Assembly (NCBI GenBank): GCA_026709265.1
Contig: JAPOTI010000065.1
Coordinates: forward strand, 1 to 45,569
Origin: Paracoccaceae bacterium
Lineage (GTDB): Bacteria; Pseudomonadota; Alphaproteobacteria; Rhodobacterales; Rhodobacteraceae
Direction of reading: 5' to 3'
DNA length: 45,569 nucleotides
The position numbers and the translations under genes are program-made. Shown here piece by piece: positions 1 to 7,950 of the stretch (position 1 is its first letter; every line of letters starts with the position of its first letter). The notes beneath the pieces were generated by a model, which was not told the origin of the DNA, searched no databases, and worked only from the letters and a program-made list of their open reading frames with translations.

Positions 1-202
1 AAAAGGCCGTTGACTGCCTCTACGAAGGTAGCTGATAACGGGGGCAAGTAGTTACCTGGCATCATTTTTGCCGCAGTATCTGGAATATTCCGCTGGGAGT
101 CACAATCGCCGTTATTCCTTTCAATGATCGCGAATTTGTGACTTTCAGAGATGGACGGAGACCATGCGTCGAATATGGACGCACTTGAAAAAGGAGAATG
201 AC

Positions 203-1525
203 GTGGCTTCAAATGTGTCCCTCACTGGACTCGCAACTGCGTTGGCAGAGCGTGCCAATAGTGGAAAACCGATACGTATCGGACTGATTGGTTGCGGCGA
301 AATGGGGACAGATATTGTCACGCGCACCTGGATGATGGACGGTATCGAAGTCGCTGCGATCGCCAATCTTCGTTCCGACAAAGCACGCAAAGCTGTTGAG
401 CTTGCCACAGGCGAGACCGAAGGATCACAATTTGTCACGTCGACAGATCGGCTCAACGCTGCCATCGAGACAGGCAAGACGGCTCTCGTCGAGGATGCGA
501 ACACGCTTTTGGAAAGTGGCTTGATTGATGTCGTTGTTGAGGCCACCGGCTTACCGGGAATTGGTGCCGAGTATGGTCTGAAAGCGATGCGTGAGGGCAA
601 ACATCTGGTGATGATGAATGTCGAGGCCGACACGACAGTCGGTGCGTATCTCAAACGACAGGCGGATAAGCTTAATGTCGTCTATACGCTCGGCGCAGGT
701 GATGAACCATCAGCATGTATGGAATTGATCGAATTTGCAGCGGCGATGGGACACAAGATTGTCTGTGCCGGCAAAGGCAAGAACAATCCGCTCAAACACG
801 ATGCAGTGCCACACGAATACGAAGAAGAAGCCTGTCGTCGGAACATGAATCCGCGGATGCTGACCGAATTTGTCGACGGTTCAAAAACCATGGTGGAAAT
901 GGCGGCCATTGCCAATGCGACGGGACTGGTTCCTGACATTCCTGGCATGCACGGCCCGGCAGCTGGTCCCAAGGAATTGGCCAGCCGGCTCGTTCCAACG
1001 AAAGACGGTGGCGTACTCTCAGACATTGGGCGTGTTGACTATTCGGTGGGCAAAGGTGTCGCCCCCGGCGTCTTTGTCATTGTGGAATCAGAGCATCCTC
1101 GAATCCTGGAGCGTATGAGAGATCTCAAGATGGGTGATGGGCCATATTTTTGCTTCACCCGCCCTTACCATCTGACCTCATTGGAGGTCCCACTCACCTG
1201 CGCCAAGGCAGTCTTGTATGGCACGGCCGACATGGTTCCTCTGGACTCACCCATCGCTGAAGTTTGTGCCCTTGCCAAGAAAGACCTCGCTGCCGGCGAA
1301 CAATTGGGTGAAATTGGCGAGTATGACTATCGTGCCTGGACCATGGAAGCCGGCGATGCGCGCGGGGCCTCCGCCATACCCGTCGGGCTGCTCTCAAAGG
1401 CAGTCGTGACCCAGGCAATCCCGAAAGGCAGTCTGATAACTTATGACAATACCCGCCCGGTCGAAAATTCCACGATCGTTCGGATCCGCAAACTCCAGGA
1501 TGAAATGCTTTCAGGCGACACATGA
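203..1525 (+). CDS. DRL-type NAD(P)-dependent oxidoreductase (homoserine dehydrogenase-like, SAF domain)
   Basis: A cytosolic NAD(P)-binding oxidoreductase of 440 residues. The N-terminus has a Rossmann dinucleotide motif, GLIGCGEMG, about 25-35 residues from the chosen start. Further on are the VVVEATG and AGDEPSACMELIEFA segments of homoserine-dehydrogenase-like enzymes. The C-terminal part (from about EVCALAKKDLAAGE to the end) looks like a SAF domain. This architecture matches the Brucella DRL family, in which one member is a DXR-like enzyme converting 1-deoxyxylulose 5-phosphate to MEP; other relatives have different or unknown roles, so the substrate is inferred. An upstream in-frame ATG at 164 exists, but an AAGGAG site at 191-196 lies 6 nt before GTG at 203, which I take as the start. 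The next gene is convergent, so it is probably monocistronic. Confidence 0.8.
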   Translation: MASNVSLTGLATALAERANSGKPIRIGLIGCGEMGTDIVTRTWMMDGIEVAAIANLRSDKARKAVELATGETEGSQFVTSTDRLNAAIETGKTALVEDANTLLESGLIDVVVEATGLPGIGAEYGLKAMREGKHLVMMNVEADTTVGAYLKRQADKLNVVYTLGAGDEPSACMELIEFAAAMGHKIVCAGKGKNNPLKHDAVPHEYEEEACRRNMNPRMLTEFVDGSKTMVEMAAIANATGLVPDIPGMHGPAAGPKELASRLVPTKDGGVLSDIGRVDYSVGKGVAPGVFVIVESEHPRILERMRDLKMGDGPYFCFTRPYHLTSLEVPLTCAKAVLYGTADMVPLDSPIAEVCALAKKDLAAGEQLGEIGEYDYRAWTMEAGDARGASAIPVGLLSKAVVTQAIPKGSLITYDNTRPVENSTIVRIRKLQDEMLSGDT

Positions 1526-1562
1526 TGCCGGGATTCGTGGAGGCATTTCGACATAACTTGGC

Positions 1563-1591
1563 GGGTTATGCCCAAAATTGGGTGACGGTCA
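1563..1591 (+). repeat. Dispersed intergenic motif, copy 1
   Basis: The left block GGGTTATGCCC is followed by AAAATT and the right block GGGTGACGG. The same blocks at the same spacing occur at 6362, 7770 and 10200. In this copy CCCAA/TTGGG is self-complementary. It lies between two convergent genes. Confidence 0.6.
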
Positions 1592-1608
1592 GAGGCCCGC
1601 CCATGGAC

Positions 1609-1630
1609 TCGGGGTCTTTAAAGACCCCGA
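1609..1630. repeat. Perfect 22-bp palindrome
   Basis: The left arm TCGGGGTCTTT is followed directly by its exact reverse complement. It begins 84 bases after the stop of the DRL-type gene. It could be a symmetric protein-binding site or fold at a transcript end, but no T-tract follows, so a standard intrinsic terminator is not supported. Confidence 0.6.
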
Positions 1631-1929
1631 TTGTGCCCGCGTCATCAATCTGTTCACACAATAACTCATGGACGGTGACACGCAAATCTCACGGGCGCAA
1701 GCCTTAGATGGATGCTCTCGAAGCTGACGAGGGGTAACCTCCTGATGGATTTGCACCACCTCTTATCCCAGACTCGGCAGAGCGATGAGCCGTGATGCGA
1801 CTGATCACGCAATCAGGGTTATCTGCGAAAACCCGATCAGCGGGATCCGGGCGATTCGGGCACAAAGATTTGGGGACAGAATGGTCAGTCAAGACAACTT
1901 TCCGGCGCGCTGAAAGATCGCGGCGGCGG

Positions 1930-2412
1930 TCAACTGTCCAGAAATGATGCAACCTGCGCATATTTCCGGAGCTGGACCAATTCCGACTCGCTGGGAAGTT
2001 GTGGTCTGTCACGTTCTCTGTTGACCATGCAAAGAAAACCAAGGCCGGCACCCGCATTCGCTTTGAATTGATGCCATTCCATTGCGGGAACTGTCACAAG
2101 ATCATGAGGTGAAATCTGGTAAACCTCATCACCGACAAGACATTCACCTTCCCCATGAAGAATCATGACGGCGTGCACATGTTGATGGCGCTCCAAGGTC
2201 GAATGCCCACCAGCTTCGATGTCAAAGAAGCGCAATTCACAGTCCAACCCGCTGTCGCTATGCAATAATTGACGTGTGATTTTGGAAAATGGGGCTTCAC
2301 CCTCTTCCTTGTAAACCAGAGTCTCCACCCCGTCCCAGGCAAAGTCACCGTCAAATCTTCTCAATGTCCTTCTCTCAGGTGCAAGCTGACTCTCTGCCAC
2401 TTCTGTCTCCAT
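1930..2412 (-). CDS. Cupin-domain protein
   Basis: A small 160-residue single-cupin protein. The core reads GGHSTLERHQHVHAVMILH, matching cupin motif 1 (G-X5-HXH-X3-6-E-like, with histidines able to bind metal). Then come GEGECLVGDEVYQISPHD and VTVPAMEWHQFKA, matching the second cupin motif with its later histidine. Proteins of this type are metal-dependent small-molecule enzymes or ligand sensors, and nothing here fixes the substrate. It is transcribed toward the DRL-type gene and has no same-strand partner. The ATG at 2412 gives a full-length domain; only a weak purine-rich stretch precedes it. Confidence 0.75.
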   Translation of the reverse strand: METEVAESQLAPERRTLRRFDGDFAWDGVETLVYKEEGEAPFSKITRQLLHSDSGLDCELRFFDIEAGGHSTLERHQHVHAVMILHGEGECLVGDEVYQISPHDLVTVPAMEWHQFKANAGAGLGFLCMVNRERDRPQLPSESELVQLRKYAQVASFLDS

Positions 2413-2709
2413 TGCTTATCGCATCGCTGCAGGAATATGCCTTAACGCCGATGACAACAACAAACAGGTTGTGACTCGATGTTGCCTGATGCCGTCAGTG
2501 AACTTAACCCTGCGGATCATTCCGTGATCCGATTGATACTGATCAGGTGAATAGAGTCTCATGGCAATTGACTGAATTCAATCAGGAACATAGCAGGATG
2601 TGCAGTCCTTTCACGCCGGTTTGTTTTCAGGAGTGTTATGCATGATCATTGAGACAAGGGACACCTGCGGGACGCGCTGTCTCCGGTCGATGACCCTCCG
2701 GGTGAATTG
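2413..2709. other. Divergent intergenic region
   Basis: About 300 bases between the divergent cupin and exporter genes, so it should hold both promoters. I see no RNA gene, riboswitch or clear -35/-10 pair that I would defend. Confidence 0.4.
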
Positions 2710-3648
2710 ATGAGGAAATCCCTGCCCATTCTGGATAGATCGCGTACGCTTCAAGGCGGCTTGTTGATTGTGTCTGCAGTGTCCGTTCTCGGCCTGATTG
2801 ATAACCTGATTCCGCTTATCGCCGCGGAAGCAAGCCTATGGCAATTCCATGCGGTTCGCTCACTGATGGGAATCCCATTCATCACTTTGCTGGTACTGGC
2901 ACGCGGTCGCTCGTTGATCCCACTACGTCCGGTCATGCTGCTGATTCGCTCAATACTGCTCGCAGCCGCCATCCTTCTCTATTTTGGAGCGCTTGCCTTG
3001 ATTCCTGTTGCCGAAGCGGGTGCAGGTTTGTTTTCCGCACCCATTTTTGTGTTGTTGCTGTCGGCGATCTTTTTTGGAGTGCGTATCGGCATATGGCGGA
3101 TCACTGCGGTGCTTACCGGCTTTATCGGCGTCTTGCTGGTCCTGAGGCCTGATGTGACAGATCTGCAACTCGCGGCCGTGCTCCCAATGCTGGCTGCAAT
3201 CTTCTATGGCGCAGGTCAACTGATCACACGACACCACTGCGCAAATGAAGACACGTTTCTGGTGCTGCTTGGATTCTATATTGCACTTGGCGTGGTCGGG
3301 TTGATCGGAACGGTTATCCTGACTCTTTGGCCCGCTCCGACGGATCTCCAGGAAGCCATTCCCTTCTTTACCAGAGGCTGGCGGCCAATAACCGGGAGTT
3401 TCCTGCTTTGGACAGCGGTTCAGTCTTTCGGATCACTGATCGCGGTGGCGGGACTGATCCGAGGCTACCAAATTGCTGACCCGACCTATCTTGGCGTTTT
3501 CGAATACAGTTTCCTGCTTTTCGCGGGCATTTGGGGCTGGATCTTCTGGCGACATGTGCCGGACATGCTCGCTGTGATCGGAATGGCAACCATTGTCTTG
3601 TCGGGAGTCGTCATCATACTGAGATCACGCACCGCCCAATCGACATAG
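2710..3648 (+). CDS. DMT-superfamily transporter (EamA type)
   Basis: An inner-membrane protein of 312 residues with about ten hydrophobic segments arranged as two related halves, the usual EamA/RhaT layout. Visible features are the early VSAVSVLGLIDNLIPLIAAE helix, a helix ending in a short basic loop (LVLARGRSL), GVLLVLRP closing the first half and a final GMATIVLSGVVIILRSR helix. Family members export amino acids or other metabolites; the substrate cannot be read from sequence. TTG at 2707 directly precedes ATG at 2710, and the ATG is preferred. It ends 3 bases before the end of the convergent MFS gene. Confidence 0.85.
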   Translation: MRKSLPILDRSRTLQGGLLIVSAVSVLGLIDNLIPLIAAEASLWQFHAVRSLMGIPFITLLVLARGRSLIPLRPVMLLIRSILLAAAILLYFGALALIPVAEAGAGLFSAPIFVLLLSAIFFGVRIGIWRITAVLTGFIGVLLVLRPDVTDLQLAAVLPMLAAIFYGAGQLITRHHCANEDTFLVLLGFYIALGVVGLIGTVILTLWPAPTDLQEAIPFFTRGWRPITGSFLLWTAVQSFGSLIAVAGLIRGYQIADPTYLGVFEYSFLLFAGIWGWIFWRHVPDMLAVIGMATIVLSGVVIILRSRTAQST

Positions 3649-3651
3649 AGG

Positions 3652-4887
3652 CTATCCGGTGCGACCTTGCCGGGCCATACCGGTCAACAAGAATAGCGAG
3701 ATGACAAGGATGACTGCCGAGAAAAGAAACGGTGCCCCAGGTGCGTAAACGATGGAATTGGGTTTGACGAACTCATAAAAAATTGCCGTCATCACCAATG
3801 GCGAGATTACGTAAGCGAGGGAATTGATGCTGGACACAACACCCTGCAACTCACCTTGCTGATTGGCAAGCGCGGTGCGCGACATAATCCCCTGTAAAGC
3901 TGGTGTCGCGATACCACCCATGGCACTCACTGGAATGAGCGCCCAGAGCATCCAGATCTGATCAATAAATCCATATCCAACGAGAGCAACAACCTCAAAG
4001 AACAAGCCCAGGAGCAGTGTACGCTCCTCCCCGATCCGATTGAGGAAAATTCGAATGACCCAGCCTTGTGTGATCGCAAAAGCGACGCCGTAAGCCGCCA
4101 ACGTCAAACCGATCATCCGCGGCTCCCAGCCAAACCGCTCAGCACCATAATAGGCCCAGACCGCCGGATAGACATTGATCGCGATTTGCGCGAACAGCAA
4201 TACCGTCAGGAGAACTCTGAGACCGGGAAGGCTGCCAATTTGCAGTAAGCCACCGAGTGGGTTGGCCCGGGCCCAGTCGAATGGCCGGCGAATCTGGTCG
4301 GTGACTGTTTCAGGAAGGACAAAGTAACCAAGAACCAAGTTGGCAAAAGACAAGCCTGCGGCAGCGAAGAATGGGGCCCGTGTGCCGAATTCAGCGAAGA
4401 CAGCCCCAAGTAATGGCCCGATGATGAATCCAATACCGAACGCAGCGCCCACCAATCCAAATCTCTGCGCACGTTTTTCCGGTTCTGTGATATCGGCAAT
4501 GTAAGCGGCGACTGTTGCGGGCGTCGAAGCCGTAATTCCGCCGATCACCCGACACAGAAACAGCAACCAGACAGCATGAGCAAATCCCATGATGAGATAA
4601 TCCACTCCCATCACAAGGAGTGAGATCAGCAACACCGGACGGCGACCAAATCGGTCTGAAATATTGCCGATGGTTGGGCTGCAAAGAAATTGCATGATGG
4701 CGAATACCGAAGCCAGAATGCCACCCCAAACAGCAGCTGACCCCAAACTGCCGGCTCCAACCTCGAGCAGCAAGTTCGGCATGACCGGGACGATGATACC
4801 GATCCCCATGGAATCGATCACCATGGTCAACAGCACAAAAAGCAATGGGAGACGTTGCTTGGCGATATGGTCCCGGGAAACTGGCAA
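3652..4887 (-). CDS. TetA-like MFS efflux transporter
   Basis: A 12-TM major facilitator protein of 411 residues. The loop 2-3 motif A is complete (GNISDRFGRRPVLL). The first helix, VLLTMVIDSMGIGIIVPVMP, and the TM5 motif (GAAFGIGFIIGPLLGA) are typical of the drug:H+ antiporter 12-TM family that includes TetA. It probably exports a small hydrophobic compound by proton exchange; resistance to a particular drug cannot be claimed. The frame has no ATG at the right place: TTG at 4887 is the first start after an in-frame TAG and has a GAGG sequence a short distance upstream. An ATG at 4909 opens a different frame. It is convergent with the EamA exporter and separated from it by 3 bases. Confidence 0.85.
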   Translation of the reverse strand: MPVSRDHIAKQRLPLLFVLLTMVIDSMGIGIIVPVMPNLLLEVGAGSLGSAAVWGGILASVFAIMQFLCSPTIGNISDRFGRRPVLLISLLVMGVDYLIMGFAHAVWLLFLCRVIGGITASTPATVAAYIADITEPEKRAQRFGLVGAAFGIGFIIGPLLGAVFAEFGTRAPFFAAAGLSFANLVLGYFVLPETVTDQIRRPFDWARANPLGGLLQIGSLPGLRVLLTVLLFAQIAINVYPAVWAYYGAERFGWEPRMIGLTLAAYGVAFAITQGWVIRIFLNRIGEERTLLLGLFFEVVALVGYGFIDQIWMLWALIPVSAMGGIATPALQGIMSRTALANQQGELQGVVSSINSLAYVISPLVMTAIFYEFVKPNSIVYAPGAPFLFSAVILVISLFLLTGMARQGRTG

Positions 4888-5038
4888 ACGCGACGTCCTC
4901 TACTGACATTTGGAGGGGCTGCTCAATGGAAGAGCACAGATAACGTCAAGCGAGACACATCTGATCCGCGGGCACCCCTACCATAGATCCCAGGTAAGGA
5001 ATAGAATGCCGACCTTGGTGCGTCCCGTCTCGCTTGGG

Positions 5039-6118
5039 TCAATCAAAAACAATAACGTTGCGTCGTGCCTTTCCTTCGATGGTATTTTGCACCGCTGCAT
5101 TGATCTCATCCAATTTATAACGACCCGTTACCAACTGGTCCAACTTGAGCCGACCCTGATCGTAAAGAGACAGCAGCCAGGGAATGTCTCGGCGCAGGAC
5201 CGCATCACCCATGTAGGAACCAATCACACTTTGGCTAAAATAGGCCATCCCCATTGGTTTCAGGCGCAATATCTCGTCAGCAGATGGCATTCCGACAATG
5301 ATCAGTTTTCCCCCGTGACACAGAAAACGCGTCGCCATTTCAAGGGCAGTTACCGAGCCGACTGTCACCAGTGCGAAATCAACGCCACGACCATTTGTAA
5401 CTTGACGAATCTGTCGGTGTGGTTTCTCGCTGTCGGCAAGAATCCCGTGTGTTGCACCGAACTCGCGGGCATCCTCGAGTTTTCTTGCGGAGATATCGAC
5501 AGCGACAATGACAGAAGCTCCGCTGATTCTGGCTCCCTGGATTGCATTCAAGCCAACACCCCCGGCTCCAACAACGGCCACTGCGGAACCGGGATAAACC
5601 CGCGCGGTATTGACCACCGCACCGACTCCGGTGATGACGCCGCACGACAAGAGACAGGCGGCCTCGTTGCTGATTGAATCGGGAATATGTGCAATTTGGG
5701 ATTGATCAATCACAGTGCGCTCGGCAAATGCGCCGGTCCAAAGACCCTGTGAGACGGGCAATGTCTCGGACAAGGAAAATGGACTGGGTAATTCCTCTCT
5801 GCCATTCTCGCACTGTGCTGGTTGTCCATGCGAACAATTGAGACAGCTTCCGCAGGACTTCAACAACGTCACCAAAACGCGGTCTCCCTTGGACCACCCC
5901 GAGACATTCCGCCCCGTTCGGACAATTCTACCCACCGCCTCATGCCCGAATATTGCGGGCGTTGGTCCTCCCCATGCACCTTTCATGAAGTGTATGTCGG
6001 AATGACAGATCGCGCAGGCTTCAATCTTCACTTCCACCTGACCATTGTCTGGTGGTGCCAGACTCACCTCCTCGATCGTCAAGGGTTGTCCAAATTCCCT
6101 ACAAACAGCGGCACGCAT
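5039..6118 (-). CDS. Zinc-dependent alcohol dehydrogenase (MDR family)
   Basis: A cytosolic medium-chain dehydrogenase of 359 residues. The catalytic zinc site is visible as CAICHSDIH and GHEAVG, and the structural zinc site as the four cysteines in CGSCLNCSHGQPAQC. The nucleotide fold carries VVGAGGVGLNAIQGA, followed by an acidic residue in VAVDIS that suggests NAD(H). The layout resembles class III-like and aryl alcohol dehydrogenases, but the substrate is not determined. The open frame extends to 6190; MRAAVCREFG at 6118 is the normal family N-terminus and is chosen. A weak GAGAG stretch precedes it. It stands alone on the minus strand, divergent from the pRiA4b-like gene. Confidence 0.85.
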   Translation of the reverse strand: MRAAVCREFGQPLTIEEVSLAPPDNGQVEVKIEACAICHSDIHFMKGAWGGPTPAIFGHEAVGRIVRTGRNVSGWSKGDRVLVTLLKSCGSCLNCSHGQPAQCENGREELPSPFSLSETLPVSQGLWTGAFAERTVIDQSQIAHIPDSISNEAACLLSCGVITGVGAVVNTARVYPGSAVAVVGAGGVGLNAIQGARISGASVIVAVDISARKLEDAREFGATHGILADSEKPHRQIRQVTNGRGVDFALVTVGSVTALEMATRFLCHGGKLIIVGMPSADEILRLKPMGMAYFSQSVIGSYMGDAVLRRDIPWLLSLYDQGRLKLDQLVTGRYKLDEINAAVQNTIEGKARRNVIVFD

Positions 6119-6361
6119 ATTTTTCTCTCGCTTCAATTTTTGTGCCCATGACGCGTATTCATGCGCGTATCGTTGACACTCAGTTCGCAATACCGATTGC
6201 GAGACGGAAATTCACCTCAGAAATTATCCGGTAAATTGTATACAGGGGAATGCCCCGAACCTGTCGCAGGGGCGCAGTATGCCGTCTCCGCTGGTCCCGA
6301 AGTCATTGTTCAATCATTGCCAACGACCCCAGTGAACATTGAACCAAATCCCATTGGAGGT

Positions 6362-6390
6362 GGGTTATGCTCGAATGCGGGTGACGGCAG
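6362..6390 (+). repeat. Dispersed intergenic motif, copy 2
   Basis: The left block is GGGTTATGCTCGAA and the right block GGGTGACGG, with the same spacing as the other three copies. It lies in the divergent region between the alcohol dehydrogenase and the pRiA4b-like gene, about 60 bases before the latter. Confidence 0.55.
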
Positions 6391-6453
6391 GAGAAAAATG
6401 ACATATCAAGACGGCGACACCATCGTCGTCAATTCTCAGAAAGAAAATGAGAT

Positions 6454-7032
6454 ATGCCAATGACCGACGCTGCCCGCCTCCGCATCACGCTTGCCGATAT
6501 CGATCCCGCCCCTTGGCGCGAAGTGGACGTGCCCCTCTCAATGACTCTGAAGAGTCTTCACGACACCATCCAGGCCGCTTTCCTCTGGTTCAACTGTCAC
6601 CTCTGGGAATTCGGGATTGGTGGGCGGCGCTACGGCCTTTCCATGGATGATGACTGGGGCGGCGACAAAGTCTACGATGCCAGCGTAGCCCGGCTAGGCC
6701 GACTGCGCAAGATGGACGGTCAACGTTTCCTCTACACCTATGACTTTGGCGACAACTGGGAGCATGAGATCGTCGTCATCTCGCTGTTCGAGATGGAGAC
6801 CGGTATGCGCTTGCCCCGCCTCGTTGATGGTCAATGGCGAACACCGCCTGAAAATGTCGGTGGGCCGTCAGGCTTCAAATCATTCCTCGAAGCCATGAGC
6901 GACACCACCCATGAGGATCATGAGTATATGTGCGACTGGTACGGCAAAGACTTTGACCCAAACGACTTCGAACTTGAGATCGTCCAGATCCAACTCAAAC
7001 GCTTGGCAAATCAACGCCGAAAGAAGCGCTGA
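6454..7032 (+). CDS. pRiA4b ORF-3-like protein (IS1096 TnpR-like domain)
   Basis: A 192-residue protein of the plasmid pRiA4b ORF-3 family. Recognisable parts are the N-terminal LRITLADIDPAPWREVDVP strand region, the TLKSLHDTIQAAFLWFNCHLWEF helix, YTYDFGDNWEHEIVV in the middle, and VGGPSGFKSFLEAMSDTTHE near the end. The family is common on plasmids, islands and beside IS elements, and its biochemical role is not established; the name of the related IS1096 tnpR does not prove resolvase activity. The C-terminus is basic (KRLANQRRKKR). It has no same-strand partner and a motif copy lies just upstream, in keeping with accessory DNA. Confidence 0.85.
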   Translation: MPMTDAARLRITLADIDPAPWREVDVPLSMTLKSLHDTIQAAFLWFNCHLWEFGIGGRRYGLSMDDDWGGDKVYDASVARLGRLRKMDGQRFLYTYDFGDNWEHEIVVISLFEMETGMRLPRLVDGQWRTPPENVGGPSGFKSFLEAMSDTTHEDHEYMCDWYGKDFDPNDFELEIVQIQLKRLANQRRKKR

Positions 7033-7142
7033 GTTTGGTTCAAGGGCTGAGGGTGCGCCCGTCAGTCAAAGCTTGCCATCAGCACATGGCTGTGCGCCGT
7101 AACCGGTAGTACACAATCGGCGCTCGCACTTTTATTCCAGAA

Positions 7143-7218
7143 TGGCGACCCCTCGAGGATTCGAACCTCGAACCTGCTGATTAGAAGTCAGCTGCTCTAT
7201 CCGTTGAGCTAAGGGGCC
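7143..7218 (-). tRNA. tRNA-Arg (anticodon TCT)
   Basis: Read on the minus strand the sequence folds as a complete cloverleaf. The acceptor arm starts GGCCCCT and ends with a matching AGGGGTCG plus an encoded CCA. The D arm is AGCTCAACGGATAGAGC. The anticodon arm has stem GCTGA/TCAGC and loop CTTCTAA. The T arm contains GGTTCGAATCC. The anticodon TCT reads AGA/AGG. It lies 27 bases downstream of the NDUFS4-like gene on the same strand, so cotranscription is possible. Confidence 0.97.
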
Positions 7219-7245
7219 GTTCTGAGGCTGGCCGCAGGCCTTTTG

Positions 7246-7557
7246 TCAGTGCGTCCAAGTCTCTCGTCGCTCATAAGCGAAATTCTCACCATAACCTCGT
7301 TTCCGCAAAACCGGGTTCCGGCGATTGGACGACATGACAGAGTAAGCCAAACCATTGGCTTTCGCATAGTCAATGGCTGCATCACGGGAATCAAAAGTCA
7401 GTCTCACTTGTGACCGGGTATCGCTGGAACTCGTCCAGCCCATCAGCGGGTCAAGCTTGCGAGCCGAACACGGCGCAATCTCGAGCACCCACTTTTTCGA
7501 CTTGGCTGACCCCGACTGTGTCGTACTACGCGAAGGCCTGAAAATTCGTGCAGACAT
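7246..7557 (-). CDS. NDUFS4-like accessory subunit of respiratory complex I
   Basis: A 103-residue homologue of mitochondrial NDUFS4 (18 kDa/AQDQ subunit), a supernumerary complex I subunit found in alphaproteobacteria and mitochondria. The conserved core runs from the N-terminal ARIFRPSRSTTQSG, through KKWVLEIAP and DPLMGWTSSSDTRSQVRLTF, to a helix DAAIDYAKANGLAYSV. It is expected to bind the peripheral NADH-oxidising arm on the cytoplasmic face of the inner membrane. Length is normal for bacterial members. An AGGA sequence lies a few bases before ATG 7557. The main nuo operon is not in this window; the tRNA-Arg follows directly. Confidence 0.88.
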   Translation of the reverse strand: MSARIFRPSRSTTQSGSAKSKKWVLEIAPCSARKLDPLMGWTSSSDTRSQVRLTFDSRDAAIDYAKANGLAYSVMSSNRRNPVLRKRGYGENFAYERRETWTH

Positions 7558-7950
7558 CCATCAAATCCTAACCCATTCAATAAGAAGACGCAGGTCAATC
7601 AATTGAAATCGGCCGGAGGAGTTAGGCACCGATGCTTTCATCCTGACTGAATTCAAACAGAACAATTTTGACAAGCTTCATTGTGTCAGAAATATACTGC
7701 CTTACAATATAGGACAACGTTATCGACATGAAGCTGTGAACCCACTTTGGGAGTGATTCCCATATGGCTGGGTTTTGTCCGAATCTGGGTGACGGCCAGA
7801 TCAGGCGCGATCATTTCAATTGCTTTAGGAGCCTGGACTTACAGCAGTCGTGATCAGCGGCATGCGATCAGACTGTCATGTTCAAAAGCACTCACGAAAC
7901 CGTGGTCAAAAGGTAAGGAGAAGACCCGTTATATTGCTCGTATTCAGCAC
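7558..7950. other. Intergenic gap upstream of the NDUFS4-like gene
   Basis: About 390 bases between the stop of the ADP-ribosylglycohydrolase homologue and the start of the NDUFS4-like gene. It contains copy 3 of the dispersed motif (7770-7798) and presumably the promoter for the NDUFS4-tRNA unit. No gene is supported. Confidence 0.5.
7770..7798 (+). repeat. Dispersed intergenic motif, copy 3
   Basis: The left block is GGGTTTTGTCCGAA and the right block GGGTGACGG at the standard spacing, continued by CCAG as copy 1 is by TCAG. It has two mismatches in the left block relative to copy 4. Confidence 0.5.

Larger units (their letters stand above)
1526..1929. other. Intergenic gap between convergent genes
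   Basis: About 400 bases with no convincing gene. It holds one copy of the dispersed motif (1563-1591) and a perfect 22-base palindrome (1609-1630); both are listed separately. Small open frames here lack family signatures. Confidence 0.6.

Noticed and set aside
4910-5677. 255-codon open frame on the plus strand
   Set aside because: Antisense to the zinc alcohol dehydrogenase, which has complete zinc and nucleotide motifs; the frame itself has no family features.
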